Positions 23,552 to 33,950 of a stretch of 64,000 bases of DNA are shown here, piece after piece. Below the pieces are notes generated by a model. The model ran no database searches and was not told where the DNA came from. It saw only the letters and a program-made list of their open reading frames with translations. Position 1 is the stretch's first letter. Each line of letters starts with the position of its first letter. The DNA comes from Pseudeuparius sepicola (Eukaryota; Arthropoda; Insecta; Coleoptera; Anthribidae). The DNA is taken from NCBI GenBank assembly GCA_963920635.1, contig OY987299.1:20042901-20106900 (forward strand). The letters are read 5' to 3'. A program made the translations under genes and the position numbers.

Positions 23552-24657
23552 TATGGAATAAGAGGACGTTGACTTCGTTTGTCAAGTAAATGTACAAATC
23601 GAAAACAATTGGTTCAACCCGTTTTATTTTTAGATGCGAAAAAGCGAAGCAATATTTTGTTCATCAATTTTTCATAAGACACTCTTAAATAACAAATGGG
23701 TTACCCGGTATATCGGTGTATCATATTTTATTTACAAGAAACGTGAACCTTTCCCGCAGGATACCTACCTAAGAAAAGGCCAACCACAGAGAGAAAGTTG
23801 TAACAAATTTAATCAACCGGTACGAAGGTAAAATTGAAAGGAACTGAATTTATGTGTCAACACATAGAGACAGAGAAAAGCTTTTTCGGGAATAATTTTA
23901 TAACGCAGTTTTTATTTGGGCCAATAGTTTGTTTAAAATTACAACTTTGCAAAATGACAAATAAAAATATGAATAATTGATATGAAAAAATATAGGCCTA
24001 CAATAATATATCCAATATTCAAGATAAGTAGGTACGCATATCAAAAGAGAAAAACATCGTCACTATAACTATGCTTTTGTAACTTAAGTACCTATAATAA
24101 TTAGGAATGCAATCAACCAAGTAACGAACCAAAGGTATGGGCATGAACGAAGGGATTATATCCTAATAATTTCTTGCATTTTTTTCTGTCACTTCCAAAC
24201 AATTGACGTGACATGATACCTAGAAATGATGTATTCAACCATATAGAAAAAAGAAAATATTACGAGAATTTAGCAGCCGACAACAGTAAAACCGTCTCAA
24301 TCAAACGACGATTATGACGAATATTTTTGTTTGGAGTGTTTGGCCACCCCCTTCCCTTATAGCTCAAGCAGACCGAGACAGAAATGGATCTAGTGTATTG
24401 GCCCCATGTAGAATGTATACCAGGTAATTTTAGTTTTACTTTACTTCAAGTTGTTATAGTTTGATTTTCAAGTTTTTTTTATAGCATGTAAACATTACAA
24501 ATAACTTTTTGTTAGTGTGGTACACCAGACACTTTTCGTTAATGTTATTCTGAAAAGAACAGATCCCACTTGTTGAGATATCGAAAGTGTTTCTATTATA
24601 TATTATACAAAAGTCAATAGGGTGCAATCAATAGTACAGTAGGTAGTTATCCCCGGT
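23552..24657. other. AT-rich stretch with no gene recognised
   Basis: One 65-codon open frame at 23634 (MRKSEAIFCSSIFHKT...) has no familiar motif. The remainder is AT-rich and unremarkable by eye. Confidence 0.45.
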
Positions 24658-24676
24658 CGCATTTAAGCAAAACGTA

Positions 24677-25144
24677 CAGGGTGTTCCCGTATATTTTGAC
24701 CCACCCCTAGAGCCTCTATTTTTCGAGTTAGAAAAAAATTACTTAAATGAAAGTTGTAGGGTACCAAGGTGTATTGTCCCAAAAATAATGGATTGACAGG
24801 AATGCCCTTGCCTAAGTTGAAATGTTTTTAAATGGCAACCTTGATTAAATATAAAAATCGTATTTATCTGCAATTTGGAATATCATGCGAATGTTTAGAG
24901 CAAACATATAACATATTAATATTGTTGGAATCGAAAAAAATACGTGCAATTCAAAAATCCACAAATATACATTAAACAAAAAGTAAGTTTATATTTTTTC
25001 ATAAATTTGTGACGCTCATTTGTTTTATCTAGTAACAGATCCTAGCGGTTCAGAAAAAACCCTACAACTTTCATTTAAGTAATTTTTTTCTAACTCGAAA
25101 AATATAGTATCTATGGGTGGGTCAAAATGTACAGGAACACCCTG
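24677..25144. mobile_element. 468-bp palindromic miniature element inserted in the left arm
   Basis: CAGGGTGTTCCCGTATATTT (after TA 24675-24676) is mirrored by GTACAGGAACACCCTG (before TA 25145-25146). Arms of about 95 bp include AATTACTTAAATGAAAGTTG and its complement. It splits the host arm exactly between AAACGTAC and ATGGCCC: removing it with one TA reproduces the uninterrupted form seen at the other end of the host element (TGTACGTTTTGC at 29694-29705, reverse strand). Confidence 0.92.
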
Positions 25145-25275
25145 TACATGGCCCGGGCACCTTCGCTGTAATGAACGGTTTTCATTGGTCAGTGCCGAAT
25201 AACAGTACGGATTGCCGATAAGGTGCTGACTGCGCGTACGTTTTGCTGTCAATATATATATATATATATATATAT

Positions 25276-27228
25276 AATAAAGATGTAAGATTAGCGAGTG
25301 TAAATGTAATAATAATTACAAGAAAAGGTGATAATGGGCAAACACTCAAAGTTAACAAAAAGAAAAAACTAGTAACCGCATACACGTGTTTCATGCTATT
25401 TGGCAATCATCAGTACGGTGTAACATTAACCAAATCAAAAGATAGGCATGATTTGGGAAGCAACAAATGAAGTCCAGGCAAGAGCCAACAGCACATTTGC
25501 AGCTTCAGTCAGCACATCCCCTATTTTGGGGCTTGTACTAACATCGCCACGGAGGCTGCTAAAGCGACCTGCGTGGAAATCTTCATAACCCAAGATACAA
25601 TGACAATAAAGATGTAAGATTAGCGAGTGTAAATGTAATAATAATTACAAGAAAAGGTGATAATGGGCAAACACTCAAAGTTAACAAAAAGAAAAAACTA
25701 GTAACCGCATACACGTGTTTCATGCTATTTGGCAATCATCAGTACGGTGTAACATTAACCAAATCAAAAGATAGGCATGATTTGGGAAGCAACAAATGAA
25801 GTCCAGGCAAGAGCCAACAGCACATTTGCAGCTTCAGTCAGCACATCCCCTATTTTGGGGCTTGTACTAACATCGCCACGGAGGCTGCTAAAGCGACCTG
25901 CGTGGAAATCTTCATAACCCAAGATACAATGACAATAAAGATGTAAGATTAGCGAGTGTAAATGTAATAATAATTACAAGAAAAGGTGATAATGGGCAAA
26001 CACTCAAAGTTAACAAAAAGAAAAAACTAGTAACCGCATACACGTGTTTCATGCTATTTGGCAATCATCAGTACGGTGTAACATTAACCAAATCAAAAGA
26101 TAGGCATGATTTGGGAAGCAACAAATGAAGTCCAGGCAAGAGCCAACAGCACATTTGCAGCTTCAGTCAGCACATCCCCTATTTTGGGGCTTGTACTAAC
26201 ATCGCCACGGAGGCTGCTAAAGCGACCTGCGTGGAAATCTTCATAACCCAAGATACAATGACAATAAAGATGTAAGATTAGCGAGTGTAAATGTAATAAT
26301 AATTACAAGAAAAGGTGATAATGGGCAAACACTCAAAGTTAACAAAAAGAAAAAACTAGTAACCGCATACACGTGTTTCATGCTATTTGGCAATCATCAG
26401 TACGGTGTAACATTAACCAAATCAAAAGATAGGCATGATTTGGGAAGCAACAAATGAAGTCCAGGCAAGAGCCAACAGCACATTTGCAGCTTCAGTCAGC
26501 ACATCCCCTATTTTGGGGCTTGTACTAACATCGCCACGGAGGCTGCTAAAGCGACCTGCGTGGAAATCTTCATAACCCAAGATACAATGACAATAAAGAT
26601 GTAAGATTAGCGAGTGTAAATGTAATAATAATTACAAGAAAAGGTGATAATGGGCAAACACTCAAAGTTAACAAAAAGAAAAAACTAGTAACCGCATACA
26701 CGTGTTTCATGCTATTTGGCAATCATCAGTACGGTGTAACATTAACCAAATCAAAAGATAGGCATGATTTGGGAAGCAACAAATGAAGTCCAGGCAAGAG
26801 CCAACAGCACATTTGCAGCTTCAGTCAGCACATCCCCTATTTTGGGGCTTGTACTAACATCGCCACGGAGGCTGCTAAAGCGACCTGCGTGGAAATCTTC
26901 ATAACCCAAGATACAATGACAATAAAGATGTAAGATTAGCGAGTGTAAATGTAATAATAATTACAAGAAAAGGTGATAATGGGCAAACACTCAAAGTTAA
27001 CAAAAAGAAAAAACTAGTAACCGCATACACGTGTTTCATGCTATTTGGCAATCATCAGTACGGTGTAACATTAACCAAATCAAAAGATAGGCATGATTTG
27101 GGAAGCAACAAATGAAGTCCAGGCAAGAGCCAACAGCACATTTGCAGCTTCAGTCAGCACATCCCCTATTTTGGGGCTTGTACTAACATCGCCACGGAGG
27201 CTGCTAAAGCGACCTGCGTGGAAATCTT
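25276..27228 (+). repeat. 329-bp satellite, six head-to-tail copies
   Basis: Units start with AATAAAGATGTAAGATTAGC at 25276, 25605, 25934, 26263, 26592 and 26921, an exact 329-bp period; the last unit stops after 308 bp. By eye the copies are identical. Each unit contains a CCCCTATTTTGGGG hairpin. The array starts directly at a TA microsatellite (about 25248-25276). Frames through the unit are interrupted by stops, so it is not a protein repeat. The lack of divergence points to very recent amplification or gene conversion. Confidence 0.97.
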
Positions 27229-28959
27229 GCCAAATAGCATGAAACACGTGTATGCGGTTACTAGTTTTTTCTTTTTGTTAACTTTGAGTGTTTGCCCATT
27301 ATCACCTTTTCTTGTAATTATTATTACATTTACACTCGCTAATCTTACATCTTTATTGTCATTGTATCTTGGGTTATGAAGATTTCCACGCAGGTCGCTT
27401 TAGCAGCCTCCGTGGCGATGTTAGTACAAGCCCCAAAATAGGGGATGTGCTGACTGAAGCTGCAAATGTGCTGTTGGCTCTTGCCTGGACTTCATTTGTT
27501 GCTTCCCAAATCATGCCTATCTTTTGATTTGGTTAATGTTACACCGTACTGATGATTGCCAAATAGCATGAAACACGTGTATGCGGTTACTAGTTTTTTC
27601 TTTTTGTTAACTTTGAGTGTTTGCCCATTATCACCTTTTCTTGTAATTATTATTACATTTACACTCGCTAATCTTACATCTTTATTGTCATTGTATCTTG
27701 GGTTATGAAGATTTCCACGCAGGTCGCTTTAGCAGCCTCCGTGGCGATGTTAGTACAAGCCCCAAAATAGGGGATGTGCTGACTGAAGCTGCAAATGTGC
27801 TGTTGGCTCTTGCCTGGACTTCATTTGTTGCTTCCCAAATCATGCCTATCTTTTGATTTGGTTAATGTTACACCGTACTGATGATTGCCAAATAGCATGA
27901 AACACGTGTATGCGGTTACTAGTTTTTTCTTTTTGTTAACTTTGAGTGTTTGCCCATTATCACCTTTTCTTGTAATTATTATTACATTTACACTCGCTAA
28001 TCTTACATCTTTATTGTCATTGTATCTTGGGTTATGAAGATTTCCACGCAGGTCGCTTTAGCAGCCTCCGTGGCGATGTTAGTACAAGCCCCAAAATAGG
28101 GGATGTGCTGACTGAAGCTGCAAATGTGCTGTTGGCTCTTGCCTGGACTTCATTTGTTGCTTCCCAAATCATGCCTATCTTTTGATTTGGTTAATGTTAC
28201 ACCGTACTGATGATTGCCAAATAGCATGAAACACGTGTATGCGGTTACTAGTTTTTTCTTTTTGTTAACTTTGAGTGTTTGCCCATTATCACCTTTTCTT
28301 GTAATTATTATTACATTTACACTCGCTAATCTTACATCTTTATTGTCATTGTATCTTGGGTTATGAAGATTTCCACGCAGGTCGCTTTAGCAGCCTCCGT
28401 GGCGATGTTAGTACAAGCCCCAAAATAGGGGATGTGCTGACTGAAGCTGCAAATGTGCTGTTGGCTCTTGCCTGGACTTCATTTGTTGCTTCCCAAATCA
28501 TGCCTATCTTTTGATTTGGTTAATGTTACACCGTACTGATGATTGCCAAATAGCATGAAACACGTGTATGCGGTTACTAGTTTTTTCTTTTTGTTAACTT
28601 TGAGTGTTTGCCCATTATCACCTTTTCTTGTAATTATTATTACATTTACACTCGCTAATCTTACATCTTTATTGTCATTGTATCTTGGGTTATGAAGATT
28701 TCCACGCAGGTCGCTTTAGCAGCCTCCGTGGCGATGTTAGTACAAGCCCCAAAATAGGGGATGTGCTGACTGAAGCTGCAAATGTGCTGTTGGCTCTTGC
28801 CTGGACTTCATTTGTTGCTTCCCAAATCATGCCTATCTTTTGATTTGGTTAATGTTACACCGTACTGATGATTGCCAAATAGCATGAAACACGTGTATGC
28901 GGTTACTAGTTTTTTCTTTTTGTTAACTTTGAGTGTTTGCCCATTATCACCTTTTCTTG

Positions 28960-28963
<4 letters not shown>
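27229..28963 (-). repeat. Same 329-bp satellite in inverted orientation, five copies plus a part
   Basis: Reverse-complement units begin with GCCAAATAGCATGAAACACG at 27229, 27558, 27887, 28216, 28545 and 28874, again exactly 329 bp apart; the sixth ends after about 90 bp at a long TA run. The switch of orientation at 27228/27229 joins two different phases of the unit (AAATCTT to GCCAAAT), so the inversion point is a junction within the satellite. If the DNA folds, about 1.73 kb of perfect arm pairs around a ~180-base loop (27050-27228). Confidence 0.97.
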
Positions 28964-29024
<61 letters not shown>

Positions 29025-29076
29025 TTTAATTGTTACAAATATATTTTAAAATATATATATATATATATATATATAT
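28964..29076. repeat. TA microsatellites
   Basis: A TA run of about 58 bases ends the inverted satellite. A second run of about 27 bases (29050-29076) lies inside a small palindrome (GGTTTAATTGTTACAAATAT against its complement at 29087-29107). A third, shorter run is at 25248-25276 on the far side of the satellite. Confidence 0.95.
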
Positions 29077-29558
29077 TTTTTTTAAATATATTTGTAACAA
29101 TTAAACCAGTTTGCATCAAAAATACTGATTACCGATAAATTTCAAAGCTAAATCAGCGAATTTTTAAATTATCTGCGCATTTCATTTGTTATTAAAAATC
29201 ACAATAGATTAAAGTGAGCAACTTTTTAAATTGTCCGCGTTATTATTTATTTATCTTTGGCAAACGACGCACACGAAGGGTTCGGCGCCGCGGAAATACC
29301 AGAATTTCTCAAAGCACATTTCGTGATTGCAAGCTATACGATTGACGGAGAAAAGGTCGAAAGACAAAAGGTCGAATTTTTAAACAATGACGAAACCAGA
29401 AAAGGTGGAATAATCAAAAGATCGGAAAAGGTCGATTCACAAAAGGCCTAACTGATTAAAAAATTAGTTCTAATTCAATTATTTAACTTTGAAATTTATC
29501 GGTAATCAGTATTTTTGATGCAAACTGGTTTAATTGCTACAAATATATTTTAAAATAT
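29076..29558. mobile_element. 480-bp fold-back with ~70-bp arms
   Basis: GTAACAATTAAACCAGTTTG with the following CATCAAAAATACTGATTACC (29087 on) is mirrored at 29487-29545. The loop contains six variants of AAAAGGTCG (29353-29450). A 64-codon open frame at 29257-29451 (includes GFGAAEIPEFLKAHFVIASY) crosses that purine-rich part; I do not recognise it and it lacks independent support. Confidence 0.75.
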
Positions 29559-29951
29559 GGAGATACGCGGGTTTCAATGCGAGAGCGCATTGAGAGCAAA
29601 ACGTACACGCGGTCAGCACCTTATCGGCAATCCGAACTGTTATTCGGCACTGACCAACGAAAACCGTTCATTCCAACGTAGGTGCTCGGGCCATGTACGT
29701 TTTGCTGAAATGCTCCCCGGTCTACCCTAGAGGCCCTGTATGACACGAAAAGTGACAGTTATTCGTTTTAACAGAGGTTGGACAACAGATTTTGGCAGAT
29801 CTAGTAACATTGTTTTTATTATATTTTTATATTGGCGGGTGTCAGTTTGTCAACAAACTGTCAACAAATTATTGAGCATAGATAAGAAATAAATATACGA
29901 TTATTGAGCGTGCTAATTTTCTTTTGCAAAAAGGAGTGTTAAAAGGTAAAA

Positions 29952-31191
29952 ATGACATCTTGCGAAATAAGAAACTGCAAGAATTCTGAGCAGGATGGAT
30001 TTTTCTTAACACCCTTTCAAAACAGCGCAGAAGAACGAGCACGATGGAAAGTGCAAATGAAATACCCTAACATGAGAGTTGGAAATGATACGAAACTTTG
30101 CGAGGTAAGTAAATTTAATTACATAAGTATCCATGCAGTTCCTTTTTATTTTTTGTTTGATCTGTGATTTTAATCGGCAGAATAATTTCCTTAATCTGCA
30201 TCAGCAACATAACATACCTAAGGTACCTAAATTAATATTAAATATTAGTACCTATTTGTTTTCAATAAAAGTCCATAAGGTTATACAAACCACTTATTAG
30301 AATTCTTATGAAAATTTCCCAATGTTAAAGAGATAATTCTAAAGTTTTTGCCTTCAAGGAGGTAAAACCTGTTGGGTATAGGTATTTACTGGACCAGCAT
30401 AGGCATTTTTCGTTTCATGGAATAATAAAAAATGTATTTATTATATAAGTTGTGCGTGATAACTTTGGATTGGTTTATAATATTTTGTTACTGTAAAGGA
30501 AATTTTTATACGACAAAATTCTCATAGCGAAGAGACGTATATTCCAGAAAACTATACAGGATCTTCCACATCAAAACTTCCACCTCCATAATTTTTTGAC
30601 CTATTTTGTTAATTTTTTAAAATTTTCGTTGCTTCTCGAAAGGAGAAAACTAAAAAATACGAAAAAAGTTGTTTGCAATTAGAAAATTCTTCCTATCGTG
30701 AAATTTGGAAAGAGACTGTAATATAATTTAATTCGTAAATACTTGTTCGAAACCTCCTACAGGAAAAAACGCCACGAATAGCAATAAAATACTTACAAAA
30801 TCTTACTTGTAAGGATATTTTAGAATTTATAATAACTGTTAGAGAGAGACAGTTTTGAAGGAGCTTTATTTTCCACTAAGACCAACAAAATCGGACAAAA
30901 AAGAAGTTAACACGGGTGGGAATTTTATATAAAGAACCCTTTTTGTGTAGTCAGTTAAATGTGTGAGCTTATTTTGTATTAATATTCCATTACAAATTTC
31001 TTGCTGATAAAAAAATAGCATTTGATGGCAGCGTTTTATTATGTTTAGGTAGCTTAAATTTAGTTCTTTAACTTTCACAGGTTCACTTCTCCGACATGGA
31101 TTTTGAGTGTCAGGTTGTGCTGAAGAAAGGATCCTCTCCTGCAACGTTTGATGAACGTGACTTTAGCAAGAAAGAACCATTAAATATGTAG
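29952..31191 (+). CDS. THAP-domain protein, two exons, 87 residues
   Basis: Exon 1 is 29952-30104 (51 codons, donor GAG then GTAAGT) and exon 2 is 31081-31191 (36 codons and stop, acceptor TTTCACAG); the 976-bp intron is phase 0. The joined protein carries the THAP zinc-finger signature: Cys4 and Cys9 (C-x4-C), Cys50 and His53 (C-x2-H, across the splice), the conserved Trp32 and Pro39, and FLTPF near residue 18. THAP fingers bind DNA specifically. After the finger there are only about 20 residues, ending KKEPLNM. It may act as a DNA-binding repressor of related elements, as short P-element proteins do; that is inference. The ATG at 29952 is preceded by AAAAGGTAAAA. Further exons by alternative splicing cannot be excluded, but nothing similar to the rest of a P transposase was found. 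Confidence 0.8.
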
Positions 31192-32083
31192 AAATTTCTG
31201 AGAACTTGTACTAGTTTGATTTTTCCTATTTACTTACAATATATCTTTGAAAACAAAAATACTGTTGTCTTCTTTTTTGAAATATAGATGATCTCTCTTG
31301 CATTGAAAAGTTATAAACTTTTATTTACAAAAAATTAAAGAAAGACTAATATCGATATTAAATACCTAGGTACCTACTCATTTTTTTATTCAGCCTAATT
31401 CTATTAACCATGTTTTTCAATAGTGGTTGATTCATATTACCAAAACAAACTTTCCAACTTTTTATTCCGTACAAATTTCAGTATTAATTGTCTTAAAATT
31501 TTGACGGTAGATATAAGAAGAGAGTTTGAAGAAACGAAACCATACAGTTTAAACCATTTAAAAGATCTTTTTGATTTTTATTTTTAAATGAAAGGTATAA
31601 TAATTATTATTGCAGCTACGATTCCTATTGAAGAAATATTCGAAAGTTTAGTTAGTTGGTATGCTAGAGCCTTGTTTAATTTTATGTATCTATATAAGTA
31701 TACCACATTCCTATACAAATTTAATAAATGTTTTTATCCTGATATCCTAAAATTGCTGTTTGCTTGGAACAAATTATAGGTATGTTTCTTCACTTTTCCA
31801 TTCAAACTTCAACAATTATTATTAGTGAAGCTTTGCAAATAATATACTTACTACCTACCCAATTTATTGGTTTTATCTATATTTTTATACATTTTAAACT
31901 GTGCCCTCATCTACCTACGTTTATGGCAGTTAAATGTCGTTAGCTTAACCTTAAAATCCAATTTTGACACATCCTGCTGCTAGGGGAATGATAGAAAGAG
32001 CGAAAAAATATATGTCTGTTGCACAAAATGAATTTCATAGGGAAAATAAGACCCTCGCCAGAGAGAGAGAGAGAGATCCGATC
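31192..32083. other. 3' part of the P-like element, no further gene recognised
   Basis: AT-rich sequence between the THAP stop codon and the right terminus. A 63-codon frame at 31588-31779 (MKGIIIIIAATIPIEEIFES...) has no known motif. If this was once an autonomous element, the catalytic exons have been deleted or were never carried. Confidence 0.5.
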
Positions 32084-32150
32084 GTTGTCCAACCTCTGTT
32101 AAAACGAATAACTGTCACTTTTCGTTTCATACAGGGCCTCTAGTCTACCC

Positions 32151-33356
32151 TACCTACTAGCTACTAGGTTCGTCTCACGCGCACCAGAATATTTTCACCG
32201 TCCAGTCTCTATAACGGTCTCCAATTCCTTTCGGCCACGCAAAACCAACAGAATGGACCACCGGCCATTAGGTGCGCCTTTACCGAACCCCAACTCTCAA
32301 CTCGACACCCATTACCCCGGCGACCCATCCCCCTCCCAGTTTCCGCACCACCCTCCCTTTCTGCGGGGCAAAATAAATACCGAACTCCCCCGTTTGAAAT
32401 CGGCCCGGGACCGGCCGGGGATTCCCACCTGGAAACACAAACAGCCGAAAAAGCCGGGGGAATGCAAATGGTCCGCCACGGGCGGGGTCCGATTTCGCTC
32501 GGCGGCGACGGCTTTGTGGGCAAGCCGCCGCACCTTCATCAAAGTTTGAAACTAGCCGCAGGTGAGATGGTGGGACAGACGGTAGATTGCACCATGCAAA
32601 GTAGAGGTTAATAGCTTTATCTGGGTGATTTACTAATTGTCCATTGACCTACACTCACTGCTATCCTAGTTCTATCGGGAAACGAAGACAACATAACAGT
32701 AGGTAATTGCCCCTTCCTCCGCGCAAGCATTCAGTTACATCTGGGGGACTTATAATTTGGAGTATTGTGAGGGTGGGGTTATTAGATATTATTATTATAA
32801 GCCGAGGCCAACGATAAAGACAGGCCATGACGCTAACGCATAATCGCGTAGTCACGTGACCAACTTAGTCCTATGTAATAAAAGGCATTTTGGAGATAAG
32901 TAGAAAAAACAAATTTCGTAACAATTTGGCGAGTTTTCTTTCATCTATTACATTATTGGTTTTGTGCGTCCAGGCTTTCTGTAATTGTTTTTTCACAATT
33001 GTCAACCTGCCTCAGATGTTTTGGGCTGAGAAATTGTTGGGACAGCACCTCCCTTTAGATTAGGTGATATTCTCTATAGGTATTTTCTTCCCACAACACA
33101 TTTGTCCACTTTAATTGTTTCACTTTCTTGAAAATGTGTACACATACTTAAGAGTTTTTTTAGAAATTAAATCTCAGTTGAAATTTGACGAATCCATTTT
33201 TGCCTCAAATTTTCATTTAGAGGCAAAGCAAATGTTGTTATGGTGACACTTTCTTCCTGGCTTTTGTAATATGTATAAATATAATATAAACAGACCCAAT
33301 ATTTGGTATTTAGGTTATTTATTACGAAATAAAAATGAAAACTAACCTCAGTATAC
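32151..33356. other. Non-coding region with a strongly GC-rich island at 32.21-32.57 kb
   Basis: The island is rich in CCG and CGG (GGGACCGGCCGGGGATTCCC, GGCGGCGACGGCTTTGTGGG) and keeps frames open on both strands (98 and 104 codons) simply because stops are rare in GC-rich DNA. It ends with a donor-like GCCGCAG then GTGAGATG at 32561. It resembles a CpG-island promoter or first exon, or a conserved element. No protein motif is visible. Confidence 0.35.
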
Positions 33357-33945
33357 TGTAAATATTGACGAGGTCCCAGTTAATCGGCAGCGGGAAAGGC
33401 CGAATAGAACCGTATCAGGGCGTGGGTCGACAACGAAAATCCTCGAGTACGTTAGAACACTGATTTATTTCGCACAAGGTGAATGGTAAATACAAAATAC
33501 ACAAACCCGAACGTGGTCAACGGTAACGGCTTCCAGCCACCCGGATGAACTCGCGGATCTCCCGTAAGCAGTAGACCCGTCTGTGTCTCAGGCTCCACTG
33601 AACATTCTCCATTACGGGGGGAGAATTCCCCTTACAGTGCTCACGCGTCGGCGCGAGCGGCACCAATAATACTCCTGGACGGCACGGTTCCTACCCAGAG
33701 GCCATAGTAACACCTGGGCGGTTCCCCTCCGCCAGGACACACGCGCACTAGACACAAACTTGTTTCTAAAATATAAACCAAGACATTTACAAACACTTTA
33801 AACGTTTAAAACTTCTCAAAACCCAAGCTGCCGCTTTCAGTTATGTGACAAATGACATGTAACGTTGGATTAAGATGGTCACGTGATTTTTGTGCGCCAT
33901 GGCCTGTCTTTATCGTAGGCCACGATTATAAGCTATGCGACGTCA
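32795..33945. repeat. Pair of ~80-bp inverted repeats 1 kb apart
   Basis: ACGATAAAGACAGGCCATG followed by a TCACGTGACCA box (32812-32870) is mirrored by TGGTCACGTGA and CCATGGCCTGTCTTTATCGT (33876-33917). Similarity also covers TTATAAGC next to the outer side. This may be the ends of an unrecognised element or two independent copies of a small repeat. Confidence 0.55.
33357..33756 (-). repeat. Possible solo LTR, reverse strand (weak)
   Basis: Read on the minus strand, this GC-rich block begins TGTGTCTAGTGCGCG, contains a poly(A)-signal-like GCGAAATAAATCAGTGTTC in the expected place towards its end, and ends ATATTTACA, giving TG...CA borders. Composition is sharply different from the flanks. 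I found no target duplication or second LTR. It could instead be an unrelated GC-rich island. Confidence 0.25.
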
Positions 33946-33950
33946 GTGTT

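Larger units (their letters stand above)
24658..29714. mobile_element. 5-kb inverted-repeat element enclosing a satellite array
   Basis: The left arm (24658-25255, interrupted by a 468-bp insertion) and right arm (29588-29714) are inverted copies: GCATTTAAGCAAAACGTAC, then ATGGCCCGGGCACC, AACGGTTTTCATTGGTCAGT and GATTGCCGATAAGGTGCTGA on the left match their complements on the right. Within each arm GCAAAACGTAC appears at one end and GTACGTTTTGC at the other, so each ~125-bp arm is itself bounded by short inverted repeats. Between the arms are the 329-bp satellite in both orientations, TA microsatellites and a 480-bp fold-back. No transposase gene is present. Confidence 0.75.
29728..32142 (+). 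mobile_element. P-superfamily-like transposon, non-autonomous, with 8-bp target duplication
   Basis: The termini are 59-bp inverted repeats (29728-29786 and 32084-32142) starting TAGAGGCCCTGTATGA and differing at one position by eye. The flanking bases GTCTACCC at 29720-29727 and 32143-32150 are an exact 8-bp duplication, the length made by P-element transposases. The only recognisable gene inside is a THAP-finger gene. P transposases begin with a THAP DNA-binding domain, so domain, target-site length and termini agree. There is no trace of the RNase H-like catalytic domain in the 2.4 kb. A GA microsatellite sits at 32061-32076. The insertion is within six bases of the end of the satellite-bearing element. 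Confidence 0.85.

Noticed and set aside
25276..28963. The regular 329-bp array as a CRISPR-like or coding repeat system
   Set aside because: Repeats are contiguous without variable spacers, the unit is far longer than a CRISPR repeat, frames have stops, and the DNA is eukaryotic.
28872..29138. Open frames at satellite ends (for example 28872-29138, 25182-25406, 25243-25470)
   Set aside because: They are formed by satellite unit sequence running into TA microsatellite (IYIYIY strings), start at non-ATG codons or inside repeats, and recur with every satellite copy.
32209..32549. Open frames of 98-104 codons on both strands of the GC-rich island
   Set aside because: Stops are rare at this composition; frames overlap on both strands, with no domains, signals or codon evidence.
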